Assembly (NCBI RefSeq): GCF_907164915.1
Contig: NC_061863.1
Coordinates: 66,145,364 to 66,209,363, forward strand
Direction of reading: 5' to 3'
Length of the DNA: 64,000 nucleotides
From: Impatiens glandulifera
Lineage: Eukaryota; Streptophyta; Magnoliopsida; Ericales; Balsaminaceae
The position numbers and the translations under genes were made by a program. The notes under the pieces are model-generated. The model saw only the letters and a list, made by a program, of their open reading frames with translations, made no database searches and was not told the DNA's origin. Positions 1 to 12,022 of the stretch are shown in pieces; positions within the stretch are counted from its first letter, which is position 1, and every line of letters begins with the position of its first letter.

Positions 1-503
1 CAATCGATAAAAATGGGTTGGAGAAAGCTATTTCATCCTCTGAAAAACCGTTAGTTAACCATGGAAGAAGATTGTCTGCCCTTTCGATACCAGATAAAGA
101 AGATTTTTTGGAGACATTAAGGAAGGAGAATGAAACATTAACTGTTCAAGAAACAAAACAATTAACATACTCGGATGATGATGATGAAGACGAGACACCA
201 GAAGTGAACCGAATTCTTGAAGGAATCAACTCGAAGGAGAAGAAGAAGAATTCGTTTCAATTAGGAAGGCAAATGTCGGGTAAATGGAGCACGGGTGCTG
301 GACCACGAATCGGGTGTTTGAGAGATTACCCACCCGTATTACAGACACATGCTTTGGAACAAGTAAATTTGTCGCCAAGAAGCATAATTAACCGTCAAGA
401 AGAAGAAGTTGTTCATATCAAGAAAAGTGGTTTTAGTGGATTTTCAACTCCACAACCTTCTCCTTTAGGTAATAATAGGAGAAAATTACCACGGTTAATT
501 TGA
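1..503 (+). CDS. IQM-family calmodulin-binding protein, 3' end only
   Basis: This is the last coding exon of a gene entering from the left; the open frame continues to base 3 without a start codon, so it is partial at its 5' end, and it stops with TGA at 501-503. The visible tail of about 167 residues has an acidic run (DDDDEDE), then a block WSTGAGPRIGCLRDYP followed by ALEQVNLSPR. That block is what I know as the conserved C-terminal signature of the plant IQM (IQ-motif) calmodulin-binding proteins IQM1-6, which bind calmodulin independently of calcium and act in stress, light and hormone signalling. The IQ motif itself would lie upstream and is not visible. The end of the protein is Ser/Pro- and Arg/Lys-rich. 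The IQM assignment rests on this tail alone; which paralogue it is cannot be told. Confidence 0.8.
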   Translation, partial: IDKNGLEKAISSSEKPLVNHGRRLSALSIPDKEDFLETLRKENETLTVQETKQLTYSDDDDEDETPEVNRILEGINSKEKKKNSFQLGRQMSGKWSTGAGPRIGCLRDYPPVLQTHALEQVNLSPRSIINRQEEEVVHIKKSGFSGFSTPQPSPLGNNRRKLPRLI

Positions 504-2365
504 TAGGGTAAAATATTATTCGTTTCTTTGAATTCTTTTCTGTAAATAGAGAAGATGACATAGAAATTATTCTTTTTTTTTTCTACCACACAACCATTAT
601 ACCATTTTTTGTTGTTGGTTGGTTGGTTCATATTTAATTTGTACAACACACACTTACACACACAAGTATTGTACAATTTTGTTGTTATATTCAAATGAAA
701 TATCACTCACTTCCTAATTTAGGTTAAATATATTCTTCATTCCTCGTTATTAATATGTAAATTTTATTGAAGCCCATTTTAAACCTTAATTATTATAATT
801 TATTTTATTTTATTTAATGTAAAAAGTTAGTATGATCCTAATCCTACCGCATGATTTTCATCGTAAAAATATAAATTTGATTTTTTAAAATATCAACAAA
901 TTTATAGATGATTGTGAAATCAAGTTATATTTCAAAATATTATCTTAGATTAAAAAATAATTTTCAAAAAAAATTATAAATGTTTTATATCTTAAACATA
1001 ATCCCCTCTAAGAAGGGTTTTCAAATGAATATTGTTTCATAAAAAATTAAGTTATATTGAAAAAATATATTTTTTAATAAAAAAATTGAAAATATTTTAT
1101 TTGTTAATTTAATTGATGTAATTAATGAAGCAATAAATAAAAAATAATGAATTATTTAAATGTGATAGGATATTTTGTTTATATTTTTATTATTATTTTT
1201 TATATGGTTAATTAGGTTGTGTTTTGAGTGTGTTTTATGGTCTTTACTTTTATATTATTTTTTATCGTTGAACTCGAACAATTTTATATTATACGAGTCT
1301 TTTACCATTCAAATAGTAATTGACAATTTATGGAATAATTTGAGGTATTATTTAATATACTTAATTATCATTGCTTGATAATATAAAAAAAATATTACCA
1401 AGTAAAGTTGAAAGTGATCACATCATGATCAAACCTAGCTATTGAACTATTCAAATCACTTTTCATCCTCAATTCAAACTTTCTATTCCTTGGACCAAAT
1501 CATGGTTTGATTATATCCACTTGACCTTTGAAAATCACTTTCTCTAAATCCATTATCTTAAAAAGTAATATTACTGTTCACGTATGGAATTTAATTATAT
1601 ATCAAATTAATAAAGCTCATTAAAGTGGACGTGGACATGGATCAATGATAGAAAAACTTAGAACAAATGAAATTATTATTTTTTCAATTTTAACTTACTA
1701 TTTTTATGGAGACAGATTTTGACAAAATATTAATAAGTTAATTAATTTAAACATTAAAAAAATAAACGAATTGCTTACCAACTACCTACTTCGTACATGG
1801 CAATGTTTTTCAAGAAAGGAATAGTAGTAATAATAATAATAAATAATAAATAATGAAATTGGTAGGTAGTTGAAAAATGGGAGTGAGTCGACATTAAAAG
1901 GGTTTGGAATTAAGCAAGTGTGATTGACTATTGGAAATTCCATTGCCGCGTATTGACATTGACAAGGAAATTCAAACCTATTTATTTTCTTTAATTTGCT
2001 TGCTCTTTAGGTTACAAAATATATTATTATTATTATTATTCTTATTATTCTTACTCGTCTTAATTTGTACTCTTCCTGTTTTCATTTAATTAAATTTTGA
2101 GATATTAATATTTCTCTAGTTTTGAAAACGACACACATAGAAACTTAGTCATTGTTTTGCTTGCTTGCTACGTACATATGTGTTTGGGTATATTCATTAG
2201 TTTTAACTAATTTTTAGTTTTTCTTATAACTTATTATCTAGAAGTATATATAATGAACCATGATAAAGATCAAGATCAATATTAATACTAAACCACAAAA
2301 AGGTAGAAGAGAAACAAATAATGACAGTAAGATACTAATAAAAATTCGATCATAATATCCTCTCT

Positions 2366-2541
2366 TTTAGCATAGCAACAACAAAATGTGGATATCTCTC
2401 CGGTCTCAAAGATGTCGAGCCCGTCAGACAACAAATTTTGCGTCTGATTAAATGGTAATTAATGTATTTGCGGGTTAAGTGTTTAACACGCATGAATTAA
2501 TCGCACTAAAAAAACGAAACCAACATTCTCAAAAATAAAAT
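2366..2541 (+). mobile_element. SINE-like element, copy A
   Basis: One of four related copies in the window. It begins with an A-box-like segment (tagcaacaacaaaatgtgg), has a degenerate B-box-like GTCGAGCCCGTC at about 2414-2425, continues with the family's tail motif TTTGCGGGTTAAGTG at 2467-2481, and ends in CATTCTCAAAAA at 2524-2535 followed by A-rich DNA. The same order recurs in the other copies, which is the evidence for a family. A tRNA-derived SINE is the most economical reading. Boundaries are approximate and I did not find clear target-site duplications. Confidence 0.5.
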
Positions 2542-5500
2542 TATTTCGTAATCACACTAAACCCATTACCCGGGCTAAGAAAATCAAAGGTAAATCAGAT
2601 TAAGTACAATAATAGTATAGATGACTGCTCCTTGTCTAGACAGGCTGGCAACAACTAGATATTTTAATTAAAAGAAAGAGATCGAGGCAAAGACTGATTT
2701 GAGTCAGTCTTTTATATTATTATTGGATGCTTTGTGCAATAAAAAGTACACATAAATCCGTAGAAATAAATGTACTTTTCGAGACATAGTAAAATTATTT
2801 ATTTGTGACCCATAAAAATATCATTATAAACAAATATATATATGTATGGACATAAGAATCTTTGAACTTGTATTGTCTCATAAACATTATTGATCAAGAA
2901 TTCGACAATGCACTATATATTTTGGTTAAATGAACAGACAATAGTATAGTAATTACTAATTAATTATGCATTAAATTCAGAATTTGAATCAATCATTAAC
3001 TCACAATCTTAGTTGTCCATTATTAAACTTAACAATAATAGTTCAAGCATATGAGGGTTTCCTAGAAATCGCTTCTCTGCCCGTCGCCCATAATTTGTGT
3101 TTTATTATATTTCTTATCTGATATATAGTTTAATTATTTTATATAAATAATACTTAAAAATTCTTTAGTCATGAGTGTTTTTATTACTTATTCACTTTGA
3201 TTGTGTAAATATGGTTTATTTTTCTGAGTTTAAATATTTAAATAAACTGAATAACCAAAGATCATTTGGATCTCATTAACTTTGTTTTTTCTTAAATGAC
3301 AGTATTATTATTATAGGACTGTGACACCTATGTTATATGCATGGGTGTGGCCCCCACTTAATTACATAATAATTGCTAATTTTGAATTGGAGTAGAAATA
3401 GTTATAATATGATAGTATACTTTTATTTAAATGCCTCCAATAATTAATATGATTCAAACAAACTATTATTTTATTGTTATTAAAATGGTAAGCCTGATAA
3501 ATGTGGAGATGGCTGGCTGGCTGCTTGCCTTTGACATGCATCTCCTAGAAGATTCACTGCATTTGGATTTGGTTGGTTGTTATCAAAATTATTGTGAGAA
3601 AGTTCTTTTTAGTTAACAAATCTCTAACTAAGATTATTAGGGTCATTTAAGGTTGTGACTTATGATCAATGTCCCACAACCCGAGTCTACCTCACCAAAT
3701 GACAAAGTCTTAATCGCGATAGATTAAGGAACTTATAAAAAATAATAATTCATGTAAGTGGTTAGGGATAACCAAATTTTCTTAATCAAAAACAACTAGC
3801 TTGTAGCATACACCAACTAGTTGCATCTATTTTTCTTTTCCTAACAAATATTTTCATAACATTTTAAATCACTATAATAATTTTAGTATTGACTAAAAAT
3901 TAAAAAGTTTTAAGTTCGATTTATACTTAAAATAATGTTGTAAATTAGAGTGAATCGGGTTGTTAGTTTTAGAATAAACTTTTGTTTCAATTAAAATAAT
4001 AATAAATGTACTAGCTAACAATTTGTAGGTAGAACTAAAACTAGTTGCATATATACTTGCATATGCTGTACTTGATACATTAATTTTCAAGCTGTGGGTC
4101 TCAATTCCATCTTTGGTCGGGAAATTTATTTATTTTTGGCAGGGCATCATAAAATAATAAATTCTCAATCCATTTGAATTTTGAATTTCAATTAAATTAT
4201 TAAATAAGGCCCAGCCCACTATACATCGAATATTTCATTATTTAATAGGATCTATAGGTGGCTCTAGGGTCGCCAGGCCTCGGTTTCTCCATGGGTAGTT
4301 AATTTGTGTTCTGTCAAAGGGCCCGCCCAATGATGGTCCCTCCTACTTGAGCATTTTAGTCTCTCTCATTTTTTGTTTTTTAATAGGAAACACATTTAGA
4401 TGAGAGCCAGACATCATTTTCTCTCATTTTTTTTCCATATCGGTGGAATATATATTGTTTTTAAATGGTAACTACAACCATATTATAAATGGATGGATGT
4501 TTAAACATTTTTGACAAAAACCTAACAATATTGGAGTGAAATTAAATAAATAAAAATTAATATGGGCAAAAATCTTCTATAATGAGATCTCCACTTGAAT
4601 TTGTCGGATTTTTCCTATCGAAGTTCATACAATATCAAGATGATAGCATTTTGAATAATTCATCATTAACGTTTGATATTAATATCGAAGGTTCTATAAG
4701 TACATGTATTTTATTTAAATATAGGTGTAATCAATGACGAATCCAATAATTATAGTTGGTGTAGCCGAATTTTTTTTAAGAAAAATTGGAAAAGAAAAGA
4801 AAAACTATGGATAAAATTATTAAGTTTTTTAATTTTTTTAAGAATTTGATAAACATAAAAAATATAAAAAAATAATAATTCGGGTGAACTTAAGTCCACC
4901 TCAATCCTAATGTAGATTCACATGTAGTTTTCATTCAGCTTAGTTGGTTAAATTAATTTATTCGATAAATACTAAGATATATTTAATAGTATTGAGTTTA
5001 CTTAAATCACTAATATTAATTGTGTTTGTCACTATTAATATTTTAATTGTTCAAAATTATCTATGTAAGTTTATATATATATATACAGTATATATATTTG
5101 ATTTTAATTATTTGCAGATAACTTTTTTGCTAAAACGATAGTAATTATTAATATTTAATACTGAATCAAAGTAACTCCTAAATTTAAACAAGAAATAATT
5201 GGTTATTATTGAATTGGTCTCAATTTTAGTTTTAAATATATTTGTATCCTAATGTACCATATCAATAACAAATAAATATTAAATATAAGATGAAATCATG
5301 GATACATTGCCTGTAACATTGGATCCAATCTTTCTTTGTAATGTGATTGTTGTTCGGTTCAATTTCGTCCGCTGCATTCAGATAGAATAAATATTTTATT
5401 TTGTAAAAAATCAAAATAAATGTTAGAAAAAGTTGATAATATTTTTTTAAATTGATCAAAATAATATTTTATTCTCATTTTTTACTTACAAAAATTTAAT

Positions 5501-6896
5501 CACATTTTTTTACCAAATAAAAACAAAACTACTCTCACTTTTTACTGCAATAATTTTAAAAATAATGGTGATTTTGATGATGACATTAATAAACTGTTGA
5601 ACAAATCTTTACATTACATTTGAGGTATAAATGATGTTAGCATATGTGTGATAGAAGCAAAATCAACTTGACAAGAGTCTCTTTCAAACCAAGCCAGTTT
5701 ATAATCATGAATATACAAAATCTACCTTTCAAGTTCAAATTTTAAAGGAATCCAAAAACATTACCAATCATATTAGCTAATTCAAATTTAAATTACTTGT
5801 TTATTTTATTTCTAATTTTCCAACAAAATAAAATAAAATTCTGGACACATCTTCCCAAATAGGTTAAAATATATTTTAATCTCTCCATTGGATACTCCTA
5901 CAAAAAGGTGAAAAAAAATTACCTCACATTTTTGTAAACTAATTTATTGTTCATAGTAAGTTAGCATTATAAGTTCCATCATTTCAATTTTCAACCCAAT
6001 TTATAAAAATGTTTTTTACACACAAAAAAAACTTTTAATTTAGTTAAAAATATTATAATTTAATAACGATGATAAATAATTGAGAGAGAATTTAAAAGAA
6101 AGAATGAAATAGTAAATAAAGTGATCCACAATCTAATAGAAAAATAAAATTATTTATTTAAATTCTCTCTTTCTCAAACTTTTTTATTTTTTTTAATTTT
6201 TTTTTATTCACTTTCTTGTTAAAATACTTTCGGTATCCCTCTTCATAAATTATATAAAAAAAAAACATAAAAAGGAGGAGAAGTGTTAAAAATATATTAA
6301 GAAAATAGTAGGTTGAAGTGAAGAGTGAATGCAGTCAAGACACAATGAGTGGTTTGTTGAATTTCTTTATGAATTTTCACGTGCTATTAATTATTTCACT
6401 TTTTGAAAAAGCTCATTTCTTGGCTATTTCTTTAACAAAAATATTTGATGCATTCAATTCAAAAATTTAAGAAATGTTCCAAGTATTATTCAATATTTTA
6501 GAGAATCTCAAATTATAATTTAAATATGGTGTATGCTTAAATCTAAACTAATTTGAGCCTCAATAATAATAATAATATATGAGTGAATTTTTATTTTTTT
6601 CTATAATACCAAATATTTCAAATTTAATTATACTAAGAAAATTTTAAATTAAAGTAAAAGTAATGATGATAAAATATTGTGCTAACTTACTCTATTTAAA
6701 AAAGCAAGATTCAAATTTGAAAAGTTGTCTAAATGTGCAAAATAACTAGCTTTGAATTGGTATCTATACAAATTTTGATTCTTAAATTAGACAAACCTGT
6801 CTTATTTTGAACTGAACTTAGTTCAAATTATTTTTATTAAGAAAACAAAATTAATATAATAAGATAAGATGAAACAAAATAAGTAAAATAAGTTAC

Positions 6897-6898
<2 letters not shown>

Positions 6899-6946
<48 letters not shown>
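6899..6946. repeat. (AT)n microsatellite, about 23 units
   Basis: Uninterrupted alternating AT for about 46 bases. The length is likely to vary between individuals and may also be affected by assembly error. Confidence 0.95.
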
Positions 6947-6952
<6 letters not shown>

Positions 6953-7471
6953 GAGATATTTATAAGTTAATGTCTTTATTGATAAAAACAAAAAACATAT
7001 AAATGATTCGTTAGTGAAGATTTGAAGATGATATAAATTATTGTGCTTTATCATTAAGTCTCAAGTCTCCAGATTATTCAAAAAAGAATTGTTACTATTT
7101 TTCACTTATAAAAATAAAATACTAAAATAAATTTTATTTTATATATTATATAAAATACTTAATTTCTTAAGTCTTAAAAATTAAGTATGAACAACTCATT
7201 GCAATCATCCAAATTAAATATTCTTCTATTAAGTAAAATTATTTTCACATACTTTAATTGTTTATATTTTAATATTAAAGATTAAGAGTTATACATTTAT
7301 TTTTAAACTAGTAGAACATAATATATAAGAGTAGCACATGAATCATGATATATCAAAAGTTTATTATTTTACAAAATGGTAATATATAATCTTTTAAAAC
7401 ATGACCATTCAGCGGAATAGTAGATTCCTTCGAATAGTTACGTCTCTTCCCTGTGAGAGAGATCATTTTAT

Positions 7472-7645
7472 AGTTTAGCGACAATAAAATGTGGATACTC
7501 ACCTTAAAGTTTTGGGTTTAAGTCCGTCAAACGTTAAGTTTTGCGCCCGGTTAAATTGTTAAGTGTGTTTACGGGCTACATACTTAATCTGTTGTTTGGT
7601 TAAATGATTAAGTGTGTTTACGGACTACATACCTAATACTTATAA
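7472..7645 (+). mobile_element. SINE-like element, copy B with internal duplication
   Basis: Same family as 2366-2541. The A-box-like part reads tagcgacaataaaatgtgg and the B-box-like part GGGTTTAAGTCCG at 7514-7526 is the best preserved of the four copies. The tail segment (gttaaatNNttaagtgtgtttacggRctacatac) is present twice in tandem, at about 7550-7593 and 7599-7642, so this copy has suffered an internal duplication. It lies about 350 bases upstream of the lectin receptor gene. Confidence 0.5.
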
Positions 7646-7991
7646 TTAAGAATATTTGCTCTGTAAAGTGGTATTTTAGTTTCTTAAGTTAAAATAAATA
7701 AATAAAAAATTGAAACAAATGGCATAATATATAAAAGAAGAAAGGAAATAAAGTGAATGATAAAGTGGGCGAGCAATGTTTTATATTATAGGAAAGATTC
7801 AAAACATGGCCAGCAGAAAATCTGTTCGCAGGTCTCCAGATATTCTCACCCATTCCCTAGCCCAGCTCCTTTTCATATCGCACTTTCCTCTTTTCTATCT
7901 GTGATAATATCTCACTCTCCATTCTCTCTCTGTGTTAGTACTACATCATCATCTATAGACTATAGACTATACACCAGCAGCAGCACTTCAA

Positions 7992-10313
7992 ATGTTCGGC
8001 CATTTCCATTCCCACCTTCCTTCTCCTGGTAAGAATTCCACTCTTCTGAGGTTTAATTCTCTTTTAGCCGCGATCACATTTCTGGGTTTTGCTTTCGTTG
8101 GTTTCTGTGATGAATTCAAAATGGTTTCACTTCCTCTTGGTTTTCGATTTGACAATACTAGGATTTGGGTATCTCAAAATGGACTTTTTCAATTTGGGTT
8201 TTTGGAGACCAACGATGCTGCTGGAGGGTTTGTTCTCGGCATTAGGCATAACTTAGGTGATATCAAAACAGGGAATTGGCATGTTTGGTCAGCTGGTGGG
8301 GGTGTTAGGGTTTCTATGAACTCCACATTCACTCTTTCCTTAGATGGAAGGCTGCTGTTATGTGATAAACCTAGCGCTCTCATTGTTTGGAGTAGCAATA
8401 CCTCTAATATGGGTGTTCAGAAAGCCAGTCTTTTAAACAATGGCAATTTGGTTCTTACGGATGTTCATGATAATCTTCTTTGGCAAAGCTTTGATAGCCC
8501 AACAAATGCTCTTCTTCCCGGTCAGTCTCTTCATTTCCCTCAAAATCTTAGAGCTCCTTGGACTAATTCAATTTCCAGTTACTACACCTTTGTAATTCGT
8601 CGATCTGGGGAACTGGCTCTCCTTTGGGAGAACAATGTGACTTATTGGAGTAGTAGTAGTAGCTTGAGCAGCAGCATCATCTCTAAATTGAGGTTCAATG
8701 ATAATGGAACTTTGGGGCTTTATGATTCTAATGAAAAGATGGTTTGGTTTGTTCAAAGCATCGACTTTGATGAAGTTACCACGGTTTTTAGGCATCTCAG
8801 GATTGACCCGGATGGGAATTTGAGAATCTATTATTGGGACAACTTGGTTCGTGTTTGGAGAATCGGTTGGCAAGCGGTTGATGATCAATGTCGTGTGTTT
8901 GGCACTTGTGGATTGTATAGCCTATGTGGGTACAATTCTACAAGACCGGTTTGTAAATGCTTGTTGTTTTCGGATTCGGATTATGGTGGAATTGGATGTC
9001 GAAAAATGGTGGATTTAGGAAGTTGTGAGGGAACAACTAGCATGTCTGTTATGAGACAAACGGTTCTTTACGGTCTTTATCCTCCGAACGATGTTGATCT
9101 TTTGTTGAGTCAAGAAGACTGTAAACAGTATTGTTCTCGAGACAGTACTTGTGTTGCTGTGACATCGAGAAACGACGGTTCTGGAATCTGTACTGTCAAA
9201 AGAACCGGATTCATTAGCGGTTATAGAGGCCCTTTTGTTCCTGCAACGTCGTTCTTGAAGGGCTGTTTGATTCCCCAGGCAGTTGAAGCTCGACGACCAG
9301 ACAATGTTATTAATGTGGGATCGATGAGTGGCGGTAGGAAGAAGATTGCTTGGGCTGTTTTTGCGATAATCTTGATAACTGTCGGTATTATCGCGGTTAT
9401 GGAAATTTCCGTGATATTGTATCTATGGCGGAGGGGAAGGGAAGTTAAGGATGGAGAGTCTCGATTGATCCCACTTTGGAGAAATGCTCAGCCGGCGAAT
9501 ATTCTCGTCAAACTATCTTTCGAGGAGGTGAAGAAGCTGACGGATGATTTTGCTATTCAAATCGGCCCTTCTACTTTTAGAGGGTCCTTGGATAAGATGG
9601 CGGTTATAGCGAAAGTCTTGAACGACTCGCCTGTACCCGAGAAGGATTTTTGCATGACGGTTTCGATACTATGTTGTGCAAATCATAGGAATCTTGTTCC
9701 TCTAAGAGGGTTCTGTTTGGAATCGACGAAAGGAATTGTTCTCGTCTATCAGTTTATTGAGAATGTTGTTTCCCTCGACAAATGGTTGTTTGACTCGGAG
9801 ACGCGTAATTGGGAAGAACGACTCGAAATAGGCCTCGGGATTGCAAGAGCCTTAGCTCATTTACACTTGGGATGTCAAAAGTGCATACCTCATGGGAATT
9901 TGAAGGTGGAAAATGTCCTATTGGACCAAGAATGTGTCCCCAAGTTGACCGATTATGGGGTGGAGAGTTTAGTTCGAAAACAATCTTCTTCTTCGAATGA
10001 ATCGCTTCCGGAAAGAGATATTTACATGCTAGGTGAAATGCTTTTGCAGATTGTAACTTGCAAAAGGGATATTAGACCCGATAAAGTCGACAACATAGTG
10101 GGGGATCTTCGACATAATGACAACGAGTGGAAAGGGGTCGAAAGAGTGGTGAGAATTGCTTTGTGGTGTATGCAAAGTAAACCTTTCTTGAGACCTTCCA
10201 TTAGCGAAGTTGTTAAGGTTCTCGAGGGCACGCTTTCGGTTGATAAGCCACCGTCTCGTCCAGACATTCGAACCGTTGATCACGAGATCATCGACGAGGC
10301 TCATAGTTCTTGA
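7992..10313 (+). CDS. G-type lectin receptor-like pseudokinase (SD3-1-like)
   Basis: Intronless 773-residue receptor-like protein. In order: signal peptide (about 20-40), curculin/bulb-type lectin domain (about 55-185, with LWQSFDSPTNALLPGQ), an S-locus-type region with paired cysteines (about 295-335), a PAN/apple-like Cys-rich region (about 343-405), one transmembrane helix (about 451-479) followed by RRGR, and a kinase-like domain (about 507-750). This architecture matches Arabidopsis SD3-1. The kinase looks inactive: the Gly-rich loop is degenerate (IGPSTFRGSL), HRD is replaced by HGN at about residue 634, DFG by DYG at about 654, and no APE motif is visible. The Lys in the AVIAKV strand is kept. 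It therefore probably signals as a scaffold at the plasma membrane. An upstream ATG frame (7757-8032) overlaps the start in another frame and would be a uORF only if transcription starts that early. The start chosen is the first in-frame ATG that yields a signal peptide. Confidence 0.9.
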   Translation: MFGHFHSHLPSPGKNSTLLRFNSLLAAITFLGFAFVGFCDEFKMVSLPLGFRFDNTRIWVSQNGLFQFGFLETNDAAGGFVLGIRHNLGDIKTGNWHVWSAGGGVRVSMNSTFTLSLDGRLLLCDKPSALIVWSSNTSNMGVQKASLLNNGNLVLTDVHDNLLWQSFDSPTNALLPGQSLHFPQNLRAPWTNSISSYYTFVIRRSGELALLWENNVTYWSSSSSLSSSIISKLRFNDNGTLGLYDSNEKMVWFVQSIDFDEVTTVFRHLRIDPDGNLRIYYWDNLVRVWRIGWQAVDDQCRVFGTCGLYSLCGYNSTRPVCKCLLFSDSDYGGIGCRKMVDLGSCEGTTSMSVMRQTVLYGLYPPNDVDLLLSQEDCKQYCSRDSTCVAVTSRNDGSGICTVKRTGFISGYRGPFVPATSFLKGCLIPQAVEARRPDNVINVGSMSGGRKKIAWAVFAIILITVGIIAVMEISVILYLWRRGREVKDGESRLIPLWRNAQPANILVKLSFEEVKKLTDDFAIQIGPSTFRGSLDKMAVIAKVLNDSPVPEKDFCMTVSILCCANHRNLVPLRGFCLESTKGIVLVYQFIENVVSLDKWLFDSETRNWEERLEIGLGIARALAHLHLGCQKCIPHGNLKVENVLLDQECVPKLTDYGVESLVRKQSSSSNESLPERDIYMLGEMLLQIVTCKRDIRPDKVDNIVGDLRHNDNEWKGVERVVRIALWCMQSKPFLRPSISEVVKVLEGTLSVDKPPSRPDIRTVDHEIIDEAHSS

Positions 10314-11060
10314 AAATTGCCTTGAATAACTGCTTCTTTTTATTCTCTAGGAAGAAAATGAAAATCCTAGAAGTAAACATCAAACCGGAATGAAAGATTT
10401 GGCAAAAAGGCAAATGAGTTGAATATCTTTTGTAATATTGGAAAATCTTTTTGTTGGAGTAGAAAGAAAGCATTGTTGATAACTTAGATTAAAAGATAAC
10501 ATATAACTCTTAGTTTTTGTTTACTAATAAATTCAAAATAAAATGTTAATGTTCAATAAGTATTTCACATTCTAAATACAGAATAAAATCTCAAAATAAA
10601 CTACGAACATACACAACTAAGAGTGAATGTTATTTGGTCGATTAAATACGAAATACAGCACCGAATCTAGTTCAATTTGATCAAGTACAAGATTAGTCAA
10701 TTATAATTAAATATACAAGTATATCTAAAGTTAACTTTTACAAACAAATAGCACCAATAATAATAAAATGAACTTAACATAAATAATTTCTTTCCAAAAA
10801 ATAAAATCTTTTCTAATATTATAATTTTTCAACATCTAAGATTTAAATGGTTGAAAAGCTCCTTAGGGAGATAATGGTTAGATATGTGAAATGTTTAGAT
10901 ATTATCTCGGGTCATTTGCATGTTTTTTAAAAATATTTCGAGATAATTAAAGTGCTGAATGGGTGGGTTGAACCATTTAAAAAATATATTTTAATTGGAT
11001 TGAGTAGTTTATTTTAATCCCTTATATTTAACTATAATTAATAAAATGATTTTTGAAAGA

Positions 11061-11147
11061 AAAAATTTATACATAAAGGATATTAAAATAATATAAAGAT
11101 TTAGAAAAATTTATACATAAAGTATATTAAAATAATATAAAATTTAA
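11061..11147. repeat. 44-bp tandem duplication
   Basis: The unit beginning AAAAATTTATACATAAAG at 11061 is repeated from 11105 with few changes, giving two adjacent copies with a period of 44 bases. Confidence 0.85.
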
Positions 11148-11561
11148 AAAGATTATCTTTTTTCTACCTCAAATTTGAGTTAATATTGTGTTTTTTAATA
11201 CTGAATCTTATTTAATCAGATTAAATATTTTATCATAGATTTGTGAATAATATTCTCAATCTTTAATCAATTTGTTGTTCATATCATCCAATTAAGGCCG
11301 GCAAGCCCTCGGGTTAGGGTAGCCCATTTATTAAAAATAGTAAGGTTTTAATTAAAATTATTGTAATTTTGAACATAAAATATTGTAGTCTAGTGGTTCT
11401 AGATAAAAATTTAAAATTTTTATTTAGTTATGGGTTTTAAACCTCACTAAAAACTATTTTTTTATTAAATTTTTTAACTCGACCTAGGACAACAAAAAAT
11501 ATTGAGTTTTTTTTCTAACGGGGGCTGGGACAGCCCAAAACTCGTGGCCGACTTTACATCC

Positions 11562-11724
11562 AATATATATAAAAAAGAGTAATTGAATATTTAAGTTAGA
11601 TCGTAAGTTGATCGTTCATAAAATTTTAAAAATAAAATAAAAAAGCTATCATATTTTTATCCTATTTTTTTTTCCAATTTTTTTTATATATATTACTCGC
11701 GCAAATGCATAGGCTACATACTAG
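11562..11724 (+). mobile_element. Helitron-like non-autonomous element, + orientation (tentative)
   Basis: The right end reads gcgcaaatgcataggctaca then tactagt: a degraded hairpin followed about 10 bases later by CTAG at 11721-11724, which is the form of a Helitron 3' terminus. The proposed 5' end is the TC at 11562, followed by an AT-rich run. The better preserved copies at 12023 and 48778 are in the opposite orientation and support the reading. No coding sequence. The 5' boundary is a guess. Confidence 0.3.
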
Positions 11725-12022
11725 TTATATTAGTGATGCTTATTCAAGTCCATGTCGTCCCCTTTTTTAACCGCAAAAGAGACAAAATTATCATATAGAT
11801 CTCTAGATATTTTTATATATATTTTCAATAATAAGTTATTTAATTTATTCTTTAATATGGATGTCATATAAATCATTTCATTATTTGGACAAGTTTTTAC
11901 TATTTCAATCTTATACGTAGATGATCAATTATCATTTAATAATATGACGTTATTTATCGCACTCGGAGAATTAATATAATTTCAATTATCGCTAAGAAAT
12001 TTAATAGAGATTATTTTAACAA

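Larger units (their letters stand above)
504..7991. other. 7.5 kb intergenic spacer
   Basis: AT-rich spacer between the IQM-type gene and the lectin receptor gene. I see no gene: the open frames here are short, low-complexity and lack any recognisable domain. It holds two SINE-like copies (2366-2541 and 7472-7645), an (AT)n array at 6899-6946 and a 9-bp hairpin at 2689-2712. The proximal 200 bases (504-700) are probably the 3' UTR of the IQM-type gene. The CT-rich stretch at about 7850-7990 is probably the promoter/5' UTR of the next gene. Confidence 0.6.

Noticed and set aside
413..706. 97-codon minus-strand open frame overlapping the IQM-type exon
   Set aside because: It is the opposite-strand shadow of the real exon and its 3' UTR, with low-complexity residues and no domain.
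3500..3600. Possible microRNA precursor around TGGCTGGCTGGCTGCTTGCC
   Set aside because: No pairing arm nearby and no match to a microRNA I know.
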